This document shows positions 8,841 through 17,622 of a stretch of 33,972 bases of DNA, one piece after another. The translations under genes and the position numbers were made by a program. This stretch comes from Bacteroidales bacterium. GTDB taxonomy: Bacteria > Bacteroidota > Bacteroidia > Bacteroidales > WCHB1-69. Position 1 is the first letter of the stretch. Every line of letters begins with the position of its first letter. Below the pieces are notes generated by a model. The model did not search any database, had not been told where the DNA came from, and saw only the letters and a program-made list of their open reading frames with translations. The stretch covers positions 1 to 33,972 of the forward strand of contig JAIKYR010000167.1 of the NCBI GenBank assembly GCA_024682995.1, written 5' to 3'.

Positions 8841-10321
8841 AATGAAATCACCGTTCTATCGGATGGGGAGAATTCCGGCATCTCCATCCCCACAGTGGCG
8901 CCAATGTATGTTGGATCACAAATCACATACCGTTTCCCCTTATGGTCAACAGATTTTCCATTCATATCCACAGGGAAATGCACCGCCGTGGCAATGTGGC
9001 CCGGATAATCAATGAGGACAACATCCAAATTCAAAAGATGGCGCACCAAGAAAGCGAAGAGTACACTACGGTCTTCGCAATCGTTTTTCGGATAAAAGTA
9101 GTTTTCCTCACAGAAAAACGGCTTCTCATAGCCGAACTGCTCGTCATCCGTTGCATAGCCAAATCCGAATTGCACATATTCTAACAACAATTTTGTTGCC
9201 TCAACCGGTGTAAGATTTTCAATATAAGGCTTAATGATTCGATCCACGGAGGCACAAAACTCCTTACTGGGTACTGCATTGGCATACACTTCGACGTCCA
9301 CTTGCGGGTATGTCTTATAAAGCTCTATCATATTCATGTTGACACGGATAAGCGTGTCTGGCATCCCGTTAGAAACAGGTTTTAGCGGATGGCGGATGTG
9401 CATGTCCAACGCTTGCGTGCGTTTCGGAAAAGGGATGTCGTAGGTGCGGAACGACATTGTATTCTTGCTGTTTTTCAATTCAGGATCAGTTTCGAAGATG
9501 TAATAACGGATTCCAGCAATATCCGCATAAGAAATCCCGTACAACTGCTGATCCACCGCCAACAGAGAGAACAGATGAGCATTCCCGAAGCCCACCTTGG
9601 CCTCCATGCCGAGCTGGTTAAGCAGGAACACAGCCATTACAGCCTGCTCGTCATATTGATCGGGATAGGTCTGATTGGCCAGTTCCAACACCAGTTGATA
9701 TGTGGCCCAATCGTTGAATCTCCGTTCCGCTTGCGCTTTCTGGCATGTTTGCAACATTGGTTCGTAATCACATTCCGACAACCGGATCCAAAAGTTGGAG
9801 ACGTCTTTGGCTGAGATGCCAGATAGACTTTTTGGGAAAGGATTCTTCTGTATCTGGATATCTTCACCAAACAAGTTGAATTCCATCCTGTTTAGCTGCT
9901 CCGATGACGGTGCGGACGGCGTATTGTCTTGCGGGAGATCGTTGGGTGCGTCCGGCTGCAACGGCTTTACCGGCTCAGGCAGTTTCATATCCGGCAAAGA
10001 TGGTCTCACGGGCTCCGGTTTCAGAGGATCATTTGGTTTCAACGGATTTATCTTGGGCAGTGGGGATGGTGTTTTTGTCGGGGCTTCCGGTGCCTTTACA
10101 GGCTTTGGTTTCGGATCACGCACCTTGGGCTGCATTCCCATAAAAGATTTCATGTTTGCTTCCATCGCCTGCGCAAACTGCTTGTTTATGCTGTCCGCAA
10201 AACTGTTGAACTGCTGTTGGCTGCGGTTCAGAAACGCATTGAATTCATCCTCGAAATTCTGTGCATGTCCCAATATGGCAACGCCCAACAACAAAATACT
10301 GATGACCCACTGTTTTTTCAT
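8834..10321 (-). CDS. Secreted transglutaminase-like protein with a proline-rich N-terminal linker
   Basis: Signal peptide MKKQWVISILLLGVAILGHAQ, repeated KP/P linker, C-terminal NDCEDRSVLFAFLVRHLL...GHIATAVHF...CDPTYIGA consistent with a Cys-His-Asp transglutaminase fold. Confidence 0.7.
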   Translation of the reverse strand: MKKQWVISILLLGVAILGHAQNFEDEFNAFLNRSQQQFNSFADSINKQFAQAMEANMKSFMGMQPKVRDPKPKPVKAPEAPTKTPSPLPKINPLKPNDPLKPEPVRPSLPDMKLPEPVKPLQPDAPNDLPQDNTPSAPSSEQLNRMEFNLFGEDIQIQKNPFPKSLSGISAKDVSNFWIRLSECDYEPMLQTCQKAQAERRFNDWATYQLVLELANQTYPDQYDEQAVMAVFLLNQLGMEAKVGFGNAHLFSLLAVDQQLYGISYADIAGIRYYIFETDPELKNSKNTMSFRTYDIPFPKRTQALDMHIRHPLKPVSNGMPDTLIRVNMNMIELYKTYPQVDVEVYANAVPSKEFCASVDRIIKPYIENLTPVEATKLLLEYVQFGFGYATDDEQFGYEKPFFCEENYFYPKNDCEDRSVLFAFLVRHLLNLDVVLIDYPGHIATAVHFPVDMNGKSVDHKGKRYVICDPTYIGATVGMEMPEFSPSDRTVISLQ

Positions 10322-10349
10322 ACTTGATTGGATGTTTGTCGTTCTACAT

Positions 10350-10405
10350 AAAACCGGGGGCTTGCACCCCCGGCTGTGTTCGGATGCCCTTTCAGGGCCG
10401 TTTAA
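10350..10405. repeat. Second class of dual-hairpin intergenic repeat
   Basis: CCGGGGGCTTGCACCCCCGG hairpin, TGTGTTCGGATG, then GCCCTTTCAGGGC hairpin. Shares the layout and the CGGATG core of the other repeats. Confidence 0.55.
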
Positions 10406-10419
10406 GGATATTGTTTTGA

Positions 10420-11166
10420 TTATTCGGCAATTTCATCGTATTGGGACAAATCCTTCGCCACCTGCTCCATGATTTTGTCCATACCGAGCAGTTTTTCCAG
10501 TTTAGCCTTGTTGATATCAGATTCCTTCTTGAGTTCCTCCAACATCACTTCACGAGCAATGGATACAGCGGCCTTCAGATCATAGAACATGACAACGCGC
10601 ACCTTGTAGTTACCGTTACTCAACAGCTGATAGATTTCAAGGGTTTTAAAAGTACGGCCCAACTTCTCGGACACGATTCCTTTTGCATTTTCGATCGTTT
10701 TGGAAATTGATGTGGCCTCCGTCGTACTAGTCTGATTGTTGACAAGTTCCATCTCCACATAGGAGGCCACGCTGCTGCTCACTTGGGAGGCGATACGGAG
10801 CTTGGCCACGTTGTCGGCCATGGACTGTGCGGCGGTGTAGGTGTTGCCGGTGGCCTCCACGCGTCCTGCAATGTAGCGCGGGATGCCGGGGGTCTCTTCT
10901 TCCATTTCCTTCATCCATGTTCTGTCAAGTTGCTTGGCGATGGGAAGAGACATGGTCTTCCAGCCTTGCCGTTCTAATTTCTTGGCCGTCTTATAGGCAA
11001 GTTTCTCATCTTTTTTGTAAAGGGCTTTTCGGAGTTCGTTCTGTTCTTTCTGGTACTCCTTCTTTTCCTTTTTCTGCTGCTTGTCGGTTTGCGCGGAAGC
11101 GGGTCCTGCCATCAAAATACCGATGGCCAGAATCATCATGCTGAATAATTTGATTGTTCTTTTCAT
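10420..11166 (-). CDS. Secreted LPP20-like protein
   Basis: Signal peptide MKRTIKLFSMMILAIGILMAGPASAQ, KE-rich stretch, then VEATGNTYTAAQSMADNVAKLRIASQVSSSVASYVE. Confidence 0.65.
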   Translation of the reverse strand: MKRTIKLFSMMILAIGILMAGPASAQTDKQQKKEKKEYQKEQNELRKALYKKDEKLAYKTAKKLERQGWKTMSLPIAKQLDRTWMKEMEEETPGIPRYIAGRVEATGNTYTAAQSMADNVAKLRIASQVSSSVASYVEMELVNNQTSTTEATSISKTIENAKGIVSEKLGRTFKTLEIYQLLSNGNYKVRVVMFYDLKAAVSIAREVMLEELKKESDINKAKLEKLLGMDKIMEQVAKDLSQYDEIAE

Positions 11167-11372
11167 TTTTTTGGTTTTAATATTTAACAAATTGAATAAC
11201 TGTCATCGTTTTTACATTACTATATATGCCTAACCATAGCGTAATCTATCAACCCTCATCGTTTTTTCTTATAATATTTTATATGTAATTAATTTACAAT
11301 AACATACACACCAACACCAATACCCAATATCCAATATCCAACAGCCAACGGCCAATAGCTAATGGCTAACGG

Positions 11373-12227
11373 CTAATCCCTCACAATATTCACCCCATAC
11401 CATTGCACCCGTTTCTCGTTCCGTTTTATTCGGGAAAGCCACGAGATAACATTCTCATAATTAACATCGTCTATGAATGGATATGGCTTTTTAAGAGCGA
11501 CAATCAGAAGGACACCTTGCTCGAGATTCTCTCTTTCATTATCAATTCCCATAGTGTATTCAAAAGGCTTGTCATACAGAAACGGTTTGGTTTCGGGCGG
11601 AAACTGGACAGAAACACCTGCTTTTAGCTGCACATCCTTAAAGATGCCATCTATAGGGAATATTTGTGCGCAGTTGGCAGGCGTTTTCCCGAAGAAAAAG
11701 ATACGAAGATAACAGTCCGCCGTAGGAGTAAAAGCGAATGTCATCCTCTCCTTGTTAAGATATGTATTTTTAATGCCTTCCAATTTGAATTGAAAGTTCA
11801 TGTCCTCATCCGTTTCCTCCACCAGCACTTCGGCGCGGATGGTGGTGCTATATTTGATGAGGCCGTCATTCGTGAATTGTGGCGGTGCATCGGTTTGTTC
11901 CTTCACGCGCACACGGCCCTCCAACTCAATGCGGCCCAGTTCGGAGTTTATTTCCTTGAAATTCTCGGCACCGCTTCCGGTTACGATGATGGCAGTGGAG
12001 GATATGTCCTCCATCACGCCAGCCTCCCGCAGGGCCTGTTTTTTCGCCTCAAACAGCGCTTGCGCCTGTCCGTATGCGGGTGTCTCGTTATTGCCGGCCA
12101 CATAGCTGCCCGTGGCTGTCACCATGCGGGTGCGCTCGCGCTGGGCGGAGAGAGGCGCAACGATTACCAACAGCAATGCCAAGATGATTGTGGTTTGTAA
12201 TATGTGTTTCTGAACAATCCTATTCAT
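11373..12227 (-). CDS. DUF4384-like secreted protein
   Basis: Signal peptide ending LSAQ. N-terminal VTATGSYVAGNNETPAYGQAQALFEAKKQALREAG module and C-terminal DCYLRIFFFGK...IFPIDGIFKD resembling DUF4384. Confidence 0.65.
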   Translation of the reverse strand: MNRIVQKHILQTTIILALLLVIVAPLSAQRERTRMVTATGSYVAGNNETPAYGQAQALFEAKKQALREAGVMEDISSTAIIVTGSGAENFKEINSELGRIELEGRVRVKEQTDAPPQFTNDGLIKYSTTIRAEVLVEETDEDMNFQFKLEGIKNTYLNKERMTFAFTPTADCYLRIFFFGKTPANCAQIFPIDGIFKDVQLKAGVSVQFPPETKPFLYDKPFEYTMGIDNERENLEQGVLLIVALKKPYPFIDDVNYENVISWLSRIKRNEKRVQWYGVNIVRD

Positions 12228-12262
12228 GATTTATGATTTGTCACCCAACTTTTCATACCTGT

Positions 12263-15200
12263 TTAATTACGAAGGCAACGAACAGATTGCCCGTAGTACT
12301 TGGAGTAGCTGTACCTGTGCACGCTGGCGTTGTTGTAGAGAAGATAGCGCGAGTAGGCGGTATTGCCATTGTTCTGAGTAGCACTCCAAAAGTAGGCATA
12401 GCTGTAGAGACCGTCGTAGCCGTTGCCATAGTAGCGGCCTGCGGGATGAGCATCAAAACCCGTAGTATTGTTAGCACTCTGATTGTTACCCACAGCACAT
12501 GTGTTGGAACTATTTCCCCAACCTGTGTTGGCAGCCAATGCCTTGGCGATATTTGAGTTGTCGCCGCCGCACACATACTGGCTCTGGCTGCTCACATAGT
12601 TGGTCAGCTGTGTCCATTCCGCATCACTAGGCATATGCCAGCCTGTGGGGCAGACACCTTGTACCCCACTTGGATTTGTACTGGAAGAAGATGAATTACG
12701 CATTGCGGCTTTCCAATTGTACAGATACCCATAGGTGGCGACGTTGGAGGCATTATTGTTTGGATTGTAACGATAGGCGATTGTTGAACTGGTATCGGTG
12801 CCTAAAGGGATTGTCGTACCATTCGCATACCTCGTGGTTCTCAAATTCTCTGCCATCCAGCATTGAGTACCGATTTGCACCGTATAGTATGTGTTATTGT
12901 CAACATCGGTCACTAAGGCGGAACGGGGGCATGACAGGCCACTGGCGGAAGGACAGGAACTGGAGGTGGAATTAAGAAAGTATGATTCCTGATAGAAGGA
13001 ATCGCCGCCATACCCCATTATAGTGCCATCGTAATAGACCGAATAGGAACCGTGGCCATTGTTGCAGCAGAGACCATCACCATACGAGTCGTTTATAGTG
13101 AAAACATAGCATCCTGTGCCATCCACAAGGATGTCCGGTATATTCTGCACCGTGGTACCCGAATCTGCCAAATCGGAATAGGGGCCACCTGACGCCAGAA
13201 TTGTATTGTTGGACATGTCTTTCACCTGCCAGGTGATATCACTGCCAAATCTGTCTGTTGTCAAGGATACACGAATGACATGCTGGTTGGTGCCGCTTCC
13301 ACCCTCATCGCGCACGCAACGGACCGAAGACCCGACGCGCTTATTGTCGCCGTATCTGCTCAGGGATGCATTGTTGTGGTCAAGACCGCGACCGTAGGCG
13401 GCGAGGCCATTGTTCTGGGTAGTACTCCAGAAGGTAGCACTGAAGGTGAAATTCCAGTACATGACCTCGTAGGATCCAGCAGGAAGGATATTGAAACCCG
13501 TAGTATTATTAGTACTCTGATTGTTACCCACAGCACATGTGGAGGAATTACTACACCAACCAATGCGTGAGGCCAATGCCTTTGCAACGTATGAGCTGTT
13601 GCTGCCGCACACAAACTGGCTCTGGCTGCTCACATAATCGGTCAGCTGTGTCCATTCCGCATCACTGGGCACATGCCAGCCTGTGGGACAGACACCCTGT
13701 ACTCCACTTGGATTTGCACTGGAAGAAGATGAATTACGCATTACAGCTTTCCAATTGTACAAATACCCATAAGTAGTAACATAAGACGAATTATTGTTTG
13801 GATAATAACGATAGGCGGTTGTTGAATTGGTATCTGTGCCTAAAGGGATTGTCGTACCATTCGCATACCTCGTGGTTCTCAAATTCTCTGCCATCCAACA
13901 TTGGGTGCCTATTTGCACCGTGTTGTAAGTGTTATTGTCAATATCTGTCACAGTAGGGGCATTGGGACAAGGCTGACAGTAAGTGACGGAAATGGTATCA
14001 TCGCGAAGGCAACGAACGGAAAGACCATAATTTTTGTACATCGAATAATCGTATATGGAATCGCCATAAAGATATAGAGCCGAGGCATCATAGCTCAACA
14101 TATAGTTGTAGGCATGAAAATTGTCGTATGTAGTAGCCGTCCAAAACACTGCTTTTTCTTTAACACTTGCTATCGATGTGCCTGCCCACCGGAAGCCACC
14201 ACCCCGGGCAGAGAACCCAGAACTATTAGTTGCACCTGTGTTCGGAGACAACCAGTATGTTGTACCCGTGGTTTTCATCTGGCCACCAGGCACCGTCCCA
14301 AGCGTTTCACGAAGTTGCACATGAATTTCATTATACGAAGGAACATGCCAACCTGCTGGGCATAACAGTCCGTCTTCCAACGCGTAGAAATTGTATAGAC
14401 ATCCGTATGATGAAACATTATAATAGCAATAGGCGGCTGAAGTGGTGTTTCCCCAAGAGATGGAATCTTGCACCAAAGGAATAGGAACACCATTGTTAAA
14501 AGTTGTAGTCTTCAAATTCTGCTTCATCCAACACTGCTGGCCAATCTGCACTGTATTGTAGCTATAACCATCAAAATCAGTAATGGAGTTCCCACATGTG
14601 AATGATGAGGTAGTGAAAGTTTTTGTATCACCATACGCCGTCCCACCATTATATATGGCGTATGCCCGCACATAATAGGTGGTGTTAGCCTCCAACCCTG
14701 AAATGTTAAGACTAAAAGAACCCGAACCGCTTCCATTCGCTTTATGGATGTCTGTTAACGTTGGATTTATTGTTGTAGAACTCCAACAAACACCTCGTTC
14801 CGTTACCGTTGCTCCGCCGTTATTCGTCACTATACCACCGCAAGTTGCAGTGGTGGCCGTAAAAGAGGTAACCGTGTTGGTAGTGACGGTAGGAGGAAGA
14901 GGATTTACTGTCACGGTAACATTTGCCGTGCCAGAACATCCATTGCTGTTGGTTCCTGTAACATAATAGACGGTCGTTGTTGTTGGACTGACTGTGATGC
15001 TTGCCGTATTGGCACCATTGCTCCATTGGTAGGTGTTTGCGCCTATTGCGTTAAGAGTGGTACTTCCTCCATAAATAATAGTCGTGTTGCCTGTAATACT
15101 AACATTTACAGTACCACAAAGGGTTGTAAAGGTTTTTTCCGCACCATATGCCGTACCCGCACTGTTGGTGGCATACGCCCGCACATAATAGGTGGTGTTA

Positions 15201-16717
15201 TCTGTCAGTCCTGTTATACTGCTAACAAAACTTCCTGTACCACTATTATCATTTGTAAAGCCGAAGTTGTTATTAAGACTTGGATTAGGTGAAGTATTCC
15301 AACAAACACCACAGGCCGTCACGGGAGCACCCCCGTTATTAGTCACCTGGCCGCCGCAGGTGGCGGAGGTACTAGTGATACTGCTTACCGAATTAGTGAT
15401 TACCATCGGTGTGGTTGCGGCGGTTGTAAAGGTTCTTTCTTCCCCATACGCCCTACCCGCACTGCTGCTGGCGAACGCCCGCACATAATAGGTGGCGTTG
15501 GCTGTCAGTCCCGTGATATTGCATGTAAAACTACCAGTGCCACTACTGGCAAGCGCGTGAAGGTTGTTGAATGTAGGATTTGGTGATACGCTCCAGCAAA
15601 CACCTCGTTCCGTCACCGGATTGCCTCCATCATCGGTCACGTTTCCGCCGCAGGTGGCGGAAGTACTGGTAATATTGCTCACCGTATCGGTGGTCACCGT
15701 AGGGCGGACAAGCGTAGTGAACCTTTTCGGAGGCCCGTACACCGTATCCAAAAAATTGATGGCGTATGCCCGAACATAGTAGGAGGCCCCCTCCGTCAGT
15801 CCTGACAAGTCGCAGGTAAAGGAGCCAACACCACCAACATTATCGCACCTGTCGTTGTGCATTGTCGGGTCGGGTGATGTGCTCCAGCAAACGCCGCGTT
15901 TCGAGATGGGGAGATTGCCATCGGAGATCACAGTAGCGGAACAAGTGGCTGTTGTAGTGGTAATATCGTAAACCTCATCGGTAGTTACGGAAGGTACTAT
16001 AAAATCAAAATTAAAGACTATAGTTTCATTGTCGATTTGCAGTTTTGTCACGGTATTGCTCACATTTTCTCCACTACCTACCCCAGGATAAGCAACATAC
16101 CGCATTTCATCACCCACGTGAAACGGATAGTTCGTATAAGATTTTTCATTATTGAGATAAACTGTAAAATTACCGTTTTTGTCGGTTGTGCCCAAATGTC
16201 GGATGCTGTTTTCTCCTCCATGCCCTTGGTTCACCATCTTGATGGTCATTTGGCCGTCATCCATTCTAGCACTCAACAAGTAGGTTTGCGGCGAGGAAAG
16301 AGTTGCTTGAAACAAGTGTGTGCCTGCGGGTAATGCCGAAAAATGCTGGTTTACGGTCAATTTGCCTGTCACATCATATATTTCCAACAGAACATCGCGT
16401 TTTTCAGGCAGAGCCAGTGCAAACTCAGTAGTGCCATCAAACGGGTTGGGTACATTCTGCATCAGCTGTATCTCTTGCTTTTCCCCGTAATCATCAATGC
16501 CCACCGAACCTAAAACCAATATGGTGTCGGGATAATAAAGTATCTCTTCCCACAGCTGGTCAAGGTTAAAAACGACAACTCTGGAGAGCGGAATACGGTA
16601 GTGGCCGGACCTGTCACGTCCTGTGAAAATGACTGTACGCACTTGGGCGGTTGCCGTCACGCAACATGCTACACACACGAAAACTGCCAATATTTTGTAT
16701 ATTTGTTTCATATTCAA
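12263..16717 (-). CDS. Giant secreted protein: N-terminal FlgD/T9SS-like Ig module, four FN3-like repeats plus one Ig/PKD-like domain, three FISUMP (Fib_succ_major) modules
   Basis: Signal peptide; QNVPNPFDGTTEFALALPEKRDVLLEIYDVTGK; repeats TSATCGG.VT..GG.PVTERGVCW..SPNP...TTYYVRAYA; three YNTVQIG.QCWM.ENL...CP.GWH.PS...SVRCLR modules. Confidence 0.9.
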   Translation of the reverse strand: MNMKQIYKILAVFVCVACCVTATAQVRTVIFTGRDRSGHYRIPLSRVVVFNLDQLWEEILYYPDTILVLGSVGIDDYGEKQEIQLMQNVPNPFDGTTEFALALPEKRDVLLEIYDVTGKLTVNQHFSALPAGTHLFQATLSSPQTYLLSARMDDGQMTIKMVNQGHGGENSIRHLGTTDKNGNFTVYLNNEKSYTNYPFHVGDEMRYVAYPGVGSGENVSNTVTKLQIDNETIVFNFDFIVPSVTTDEVYDITTTTATCSATVISDGNLPISKRGVCWSTSPDPTMHNDRCDNVGGVGSFTCDLSGLTEGASYYVRAYAINFLDTVYGPPKRFTTLVRPTVTTDTVSNITSTSATCGGNVTDDGGNPVTERGVCWSVSPNPTFNNLHALASSGTGSFTCNITGLTANATYYVRAFASSSAGRAYGEERTFTTAATTPMVITNSVSSITSTSATCGGQVTNNGGAPVTACGVCWNTSPNPSLNNNFGFTNDNSGTGSFVSSITGLTDNTTYYVRAYATNSAGTAYGAEKTFTTLCGTVNVSITGNTTIIYGGSTTLNAIGANTYQWSNGANTASITVSPTTTTVYYVTGTNSNGCSGTANVTVTVNPLPPTVTTNTVTSFTATTATCGGIVTNNGGATVTERGVCWSSTTINPTLTDIHKANGSGSGSFSLNISGLEANTTYYVRAYAIYNGGTAYGDTKTFTTSSFTCGNSITDFDGYSYNTVQIGQQCWMKQNLKTTTFNNGVPIPLVQDSISWGNTTSAAYCYYNVSSYGCLYNFYALEDGLLCPAGWHVPSYNEIHVQLRETLGTVPGGQMKTTGTTYWLSPNTGATNSSGFSARGGGFRWAGTSIASVKEKAVFWTATTYDNFHAYNYMLSYDASALYLYGDSIYDYSMYKNYGLSVRCLRDDTISVTYCQPCPNAPTVTDIDNNTYNTVQIGTQCWMAENLRTTRYANGTTIPLGTDTNSTTAYRYYPNNNSSYVTTYGYLYNWKAVMRNSSSSSANPSGVQGVCPTGWHVPSDAEWTQLTDYVSSQSQFVCGSNSSYVAKALASRIGWCSNSSTCAVGNNQSTNNTTGFNILPAGSYEVMYWNFTFSATFWSTTQNNGLAAYGRGLDHNNASLSRYGDNKRVGSSVRCVRDEGGSGTNQHVIRVSLTTDRFGSDITWQVKDMSNNTILASGGPYSDLADSGTTVQNIPDILVDGTGCYVFTINDSYGDGLCCNNGHGSYSVYYDGTIMGYGGDSFYQESYFLNSTSSSCPSASGLSCPRSALVTDVDNNTYYTVQIGTQCWMAENLRTTRYANGTTIPLGTDTSSTIAYRYNPNNNASNVATYGYLYNWKAAMRNSSSSSTNPSGVQGVCPTGWHMPSDAEWTQLTNYVSSQSQYVCGGDNSNIAKALAANTGWGNSSNTCAVGNNQSANNTTGFDAHPAGRYYGNGYDGLYSYAYFWSATQNNGNTAYSRYLLYNNASVHRYSYSKYYGQSVRCLRN
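12266..12393 (-). other. Candidate hypervariable C-lectin segment of the C-terminal FISUMP module
   Basis: YFWSATQNNGNTAYSRYLLYNNASVHRYSYSKYYGQSVRCLRN. Tyr/Ser/Asn/His are encoded mostly by NNC codons in an alternating framework. Confidence 0.45.
13300..13435 (-). other. Candidate hypervariable C-lectin segment of the middle FISUMP module
   Basis: TFWSTTQNNGLAAYGRGLDHNNASLSRYGDNKRVGSSVRCVRDE, aligned to the C-terminal module segment. Confidence 0.4.
14610..15990 (-). repeat. Coding region of four ~95-aa FN3-like repeats with an Ig/PKD-like domain between repeats 3 and 4
   Basis: Repeated GVCWS..PNPT and GLT..TTYYVRAYA.NS.G.AYG..KTFTT at roughly 290-300 bp spacing. Confidence 0.8.
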
Positions 16718-16740
16718 AAAAACATTTGATATTCGTTTTG

Positions 16741-17622
16741 TTATTTACTTACAGCCAATCGCAATCCGACGGACACAGACTGGTTCTTTTCGGGAAGAGA
16801 GTTCCGGGCCTTGCAGCGGCAAAAATCAGATTCGTAGGAAAAACTGCCACCCCTCACCACACGTTTTGTGCCTGTGGCAGGACCTGTCGGGTTATCTGAA
16901 TTGCCGCTTGTATAGCCACCATAATAGTCCGAGCACCATTCCCACACGTTGCCGCTCATATCGTACAAGCCCAAACGATTGGGTTCAAGTTCTCCCGAAA
17001 TATGCATTTTCCCATTCGCATTATCCCGATACCAGGCCACAAAGTCCGCATTATCGCTCCCACTATAGGTATAACCATCGGAGTGTTTCCCTCCACAGGC
17101 AGCATATTCCCATTCCGCTTCCGTGGGCAGTCTGAATTGCATATCATATAGCATCTTGTACGTCAGCCCGGCATATTTATTCAAACGGTTGATGAACTCC
17201 TGTGCCTGCTCGTATGAAATGAAATTGGCCGGATAATCCTCCCCTTTCCCAAAATCCTCACTCCATAGAGGATTTTCCTCACCCATGATGGCTGTCCATT
17301 GTTTCTGGGTAACCGTCACTTTCGCCATATAAAACCATGACAGTGACACATCGTGACGGGGTTTTTCATCCTCCTGCTTATTCGAGCCCATCTTAAATGC
17401 ACCACTTTGCACATATACCATCGATTCCACAATCTCCTGGACTGCTTCCTTGATATTCGGATCCAGGTCATCACTACCCCACTGGATCAACAATCCATTA
17501 ACATATTCCAGACGATTATCATCGTTATAGCGGTAATGTCCCTTGTCAAAATCGTCACAAGAAATTGTCGATAAAATTAATGCAATGGATAATACCGCAA
17601 CGAGCAATCTAAAATTTTTCAT
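16741..17622 (-). CDS. SUMF1/FGE-like (sulfatase-modifying-factor fold) lipoprotein
   Basis: Lipobox LSTISC; GAFKMGS, FRLPTEAEWEYAACGG, GLYDMSGNVWEWCSDYYGGY, RVVRGGSF, GLRLA. Confidence 0.9.
   Translation of the reverse strand: MKNFRLLVAVLSIALILSTISCDDFDKGHYRYNDDNRLEYVNGLLIQWGSDDLDPNIKEAVQEIVESMVYVQSGAFKMGSNKQEDEKPRHDVSLSWFYMAKVTVTQKQWTAIMGEENPLWSEDFGKGEDYPANFISYEQAQEFINRLNKYAGLTYKMLYDMQFRLPTEAEWEYAACGGKHSDGYTYSGSDNADFVAWYRDNANGKMHISGELEPNRLGLYDMSGNVWEWCSDYYGGYTSGNSDNPTGPATGTKRVVRGGSFSYESDFCRCKARNSLPEKNQSVSVGLRLAVSK

Noticed and set aside
11290-11375. CCAATATCCAATATCCAACAGCCAACGGCCAATAGCTAATGGCTAACGGCTAAT as a CRISPR or regulatory array
   Set aside because: Degenerate short-period low-complexity sequence without regular spacers; common intergenic filler in this group.
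14005-14145. First FISUMP module as a third DGR-like variable region
   Set aside because: Same fold and Tyr/Asp-rich, but codons end in T, A, G and C without NNC bias, so it looks like ordinary divergence.
16741-16870. DGR-type variable region at the end of the SUMF1-like gene
   Set aside because: C-terminus RGGSFSYESDFCRCKARNSLPEKNQSVSVGLRLA is normal for the family, shows mixed codon endings, and has no second copy to compare.
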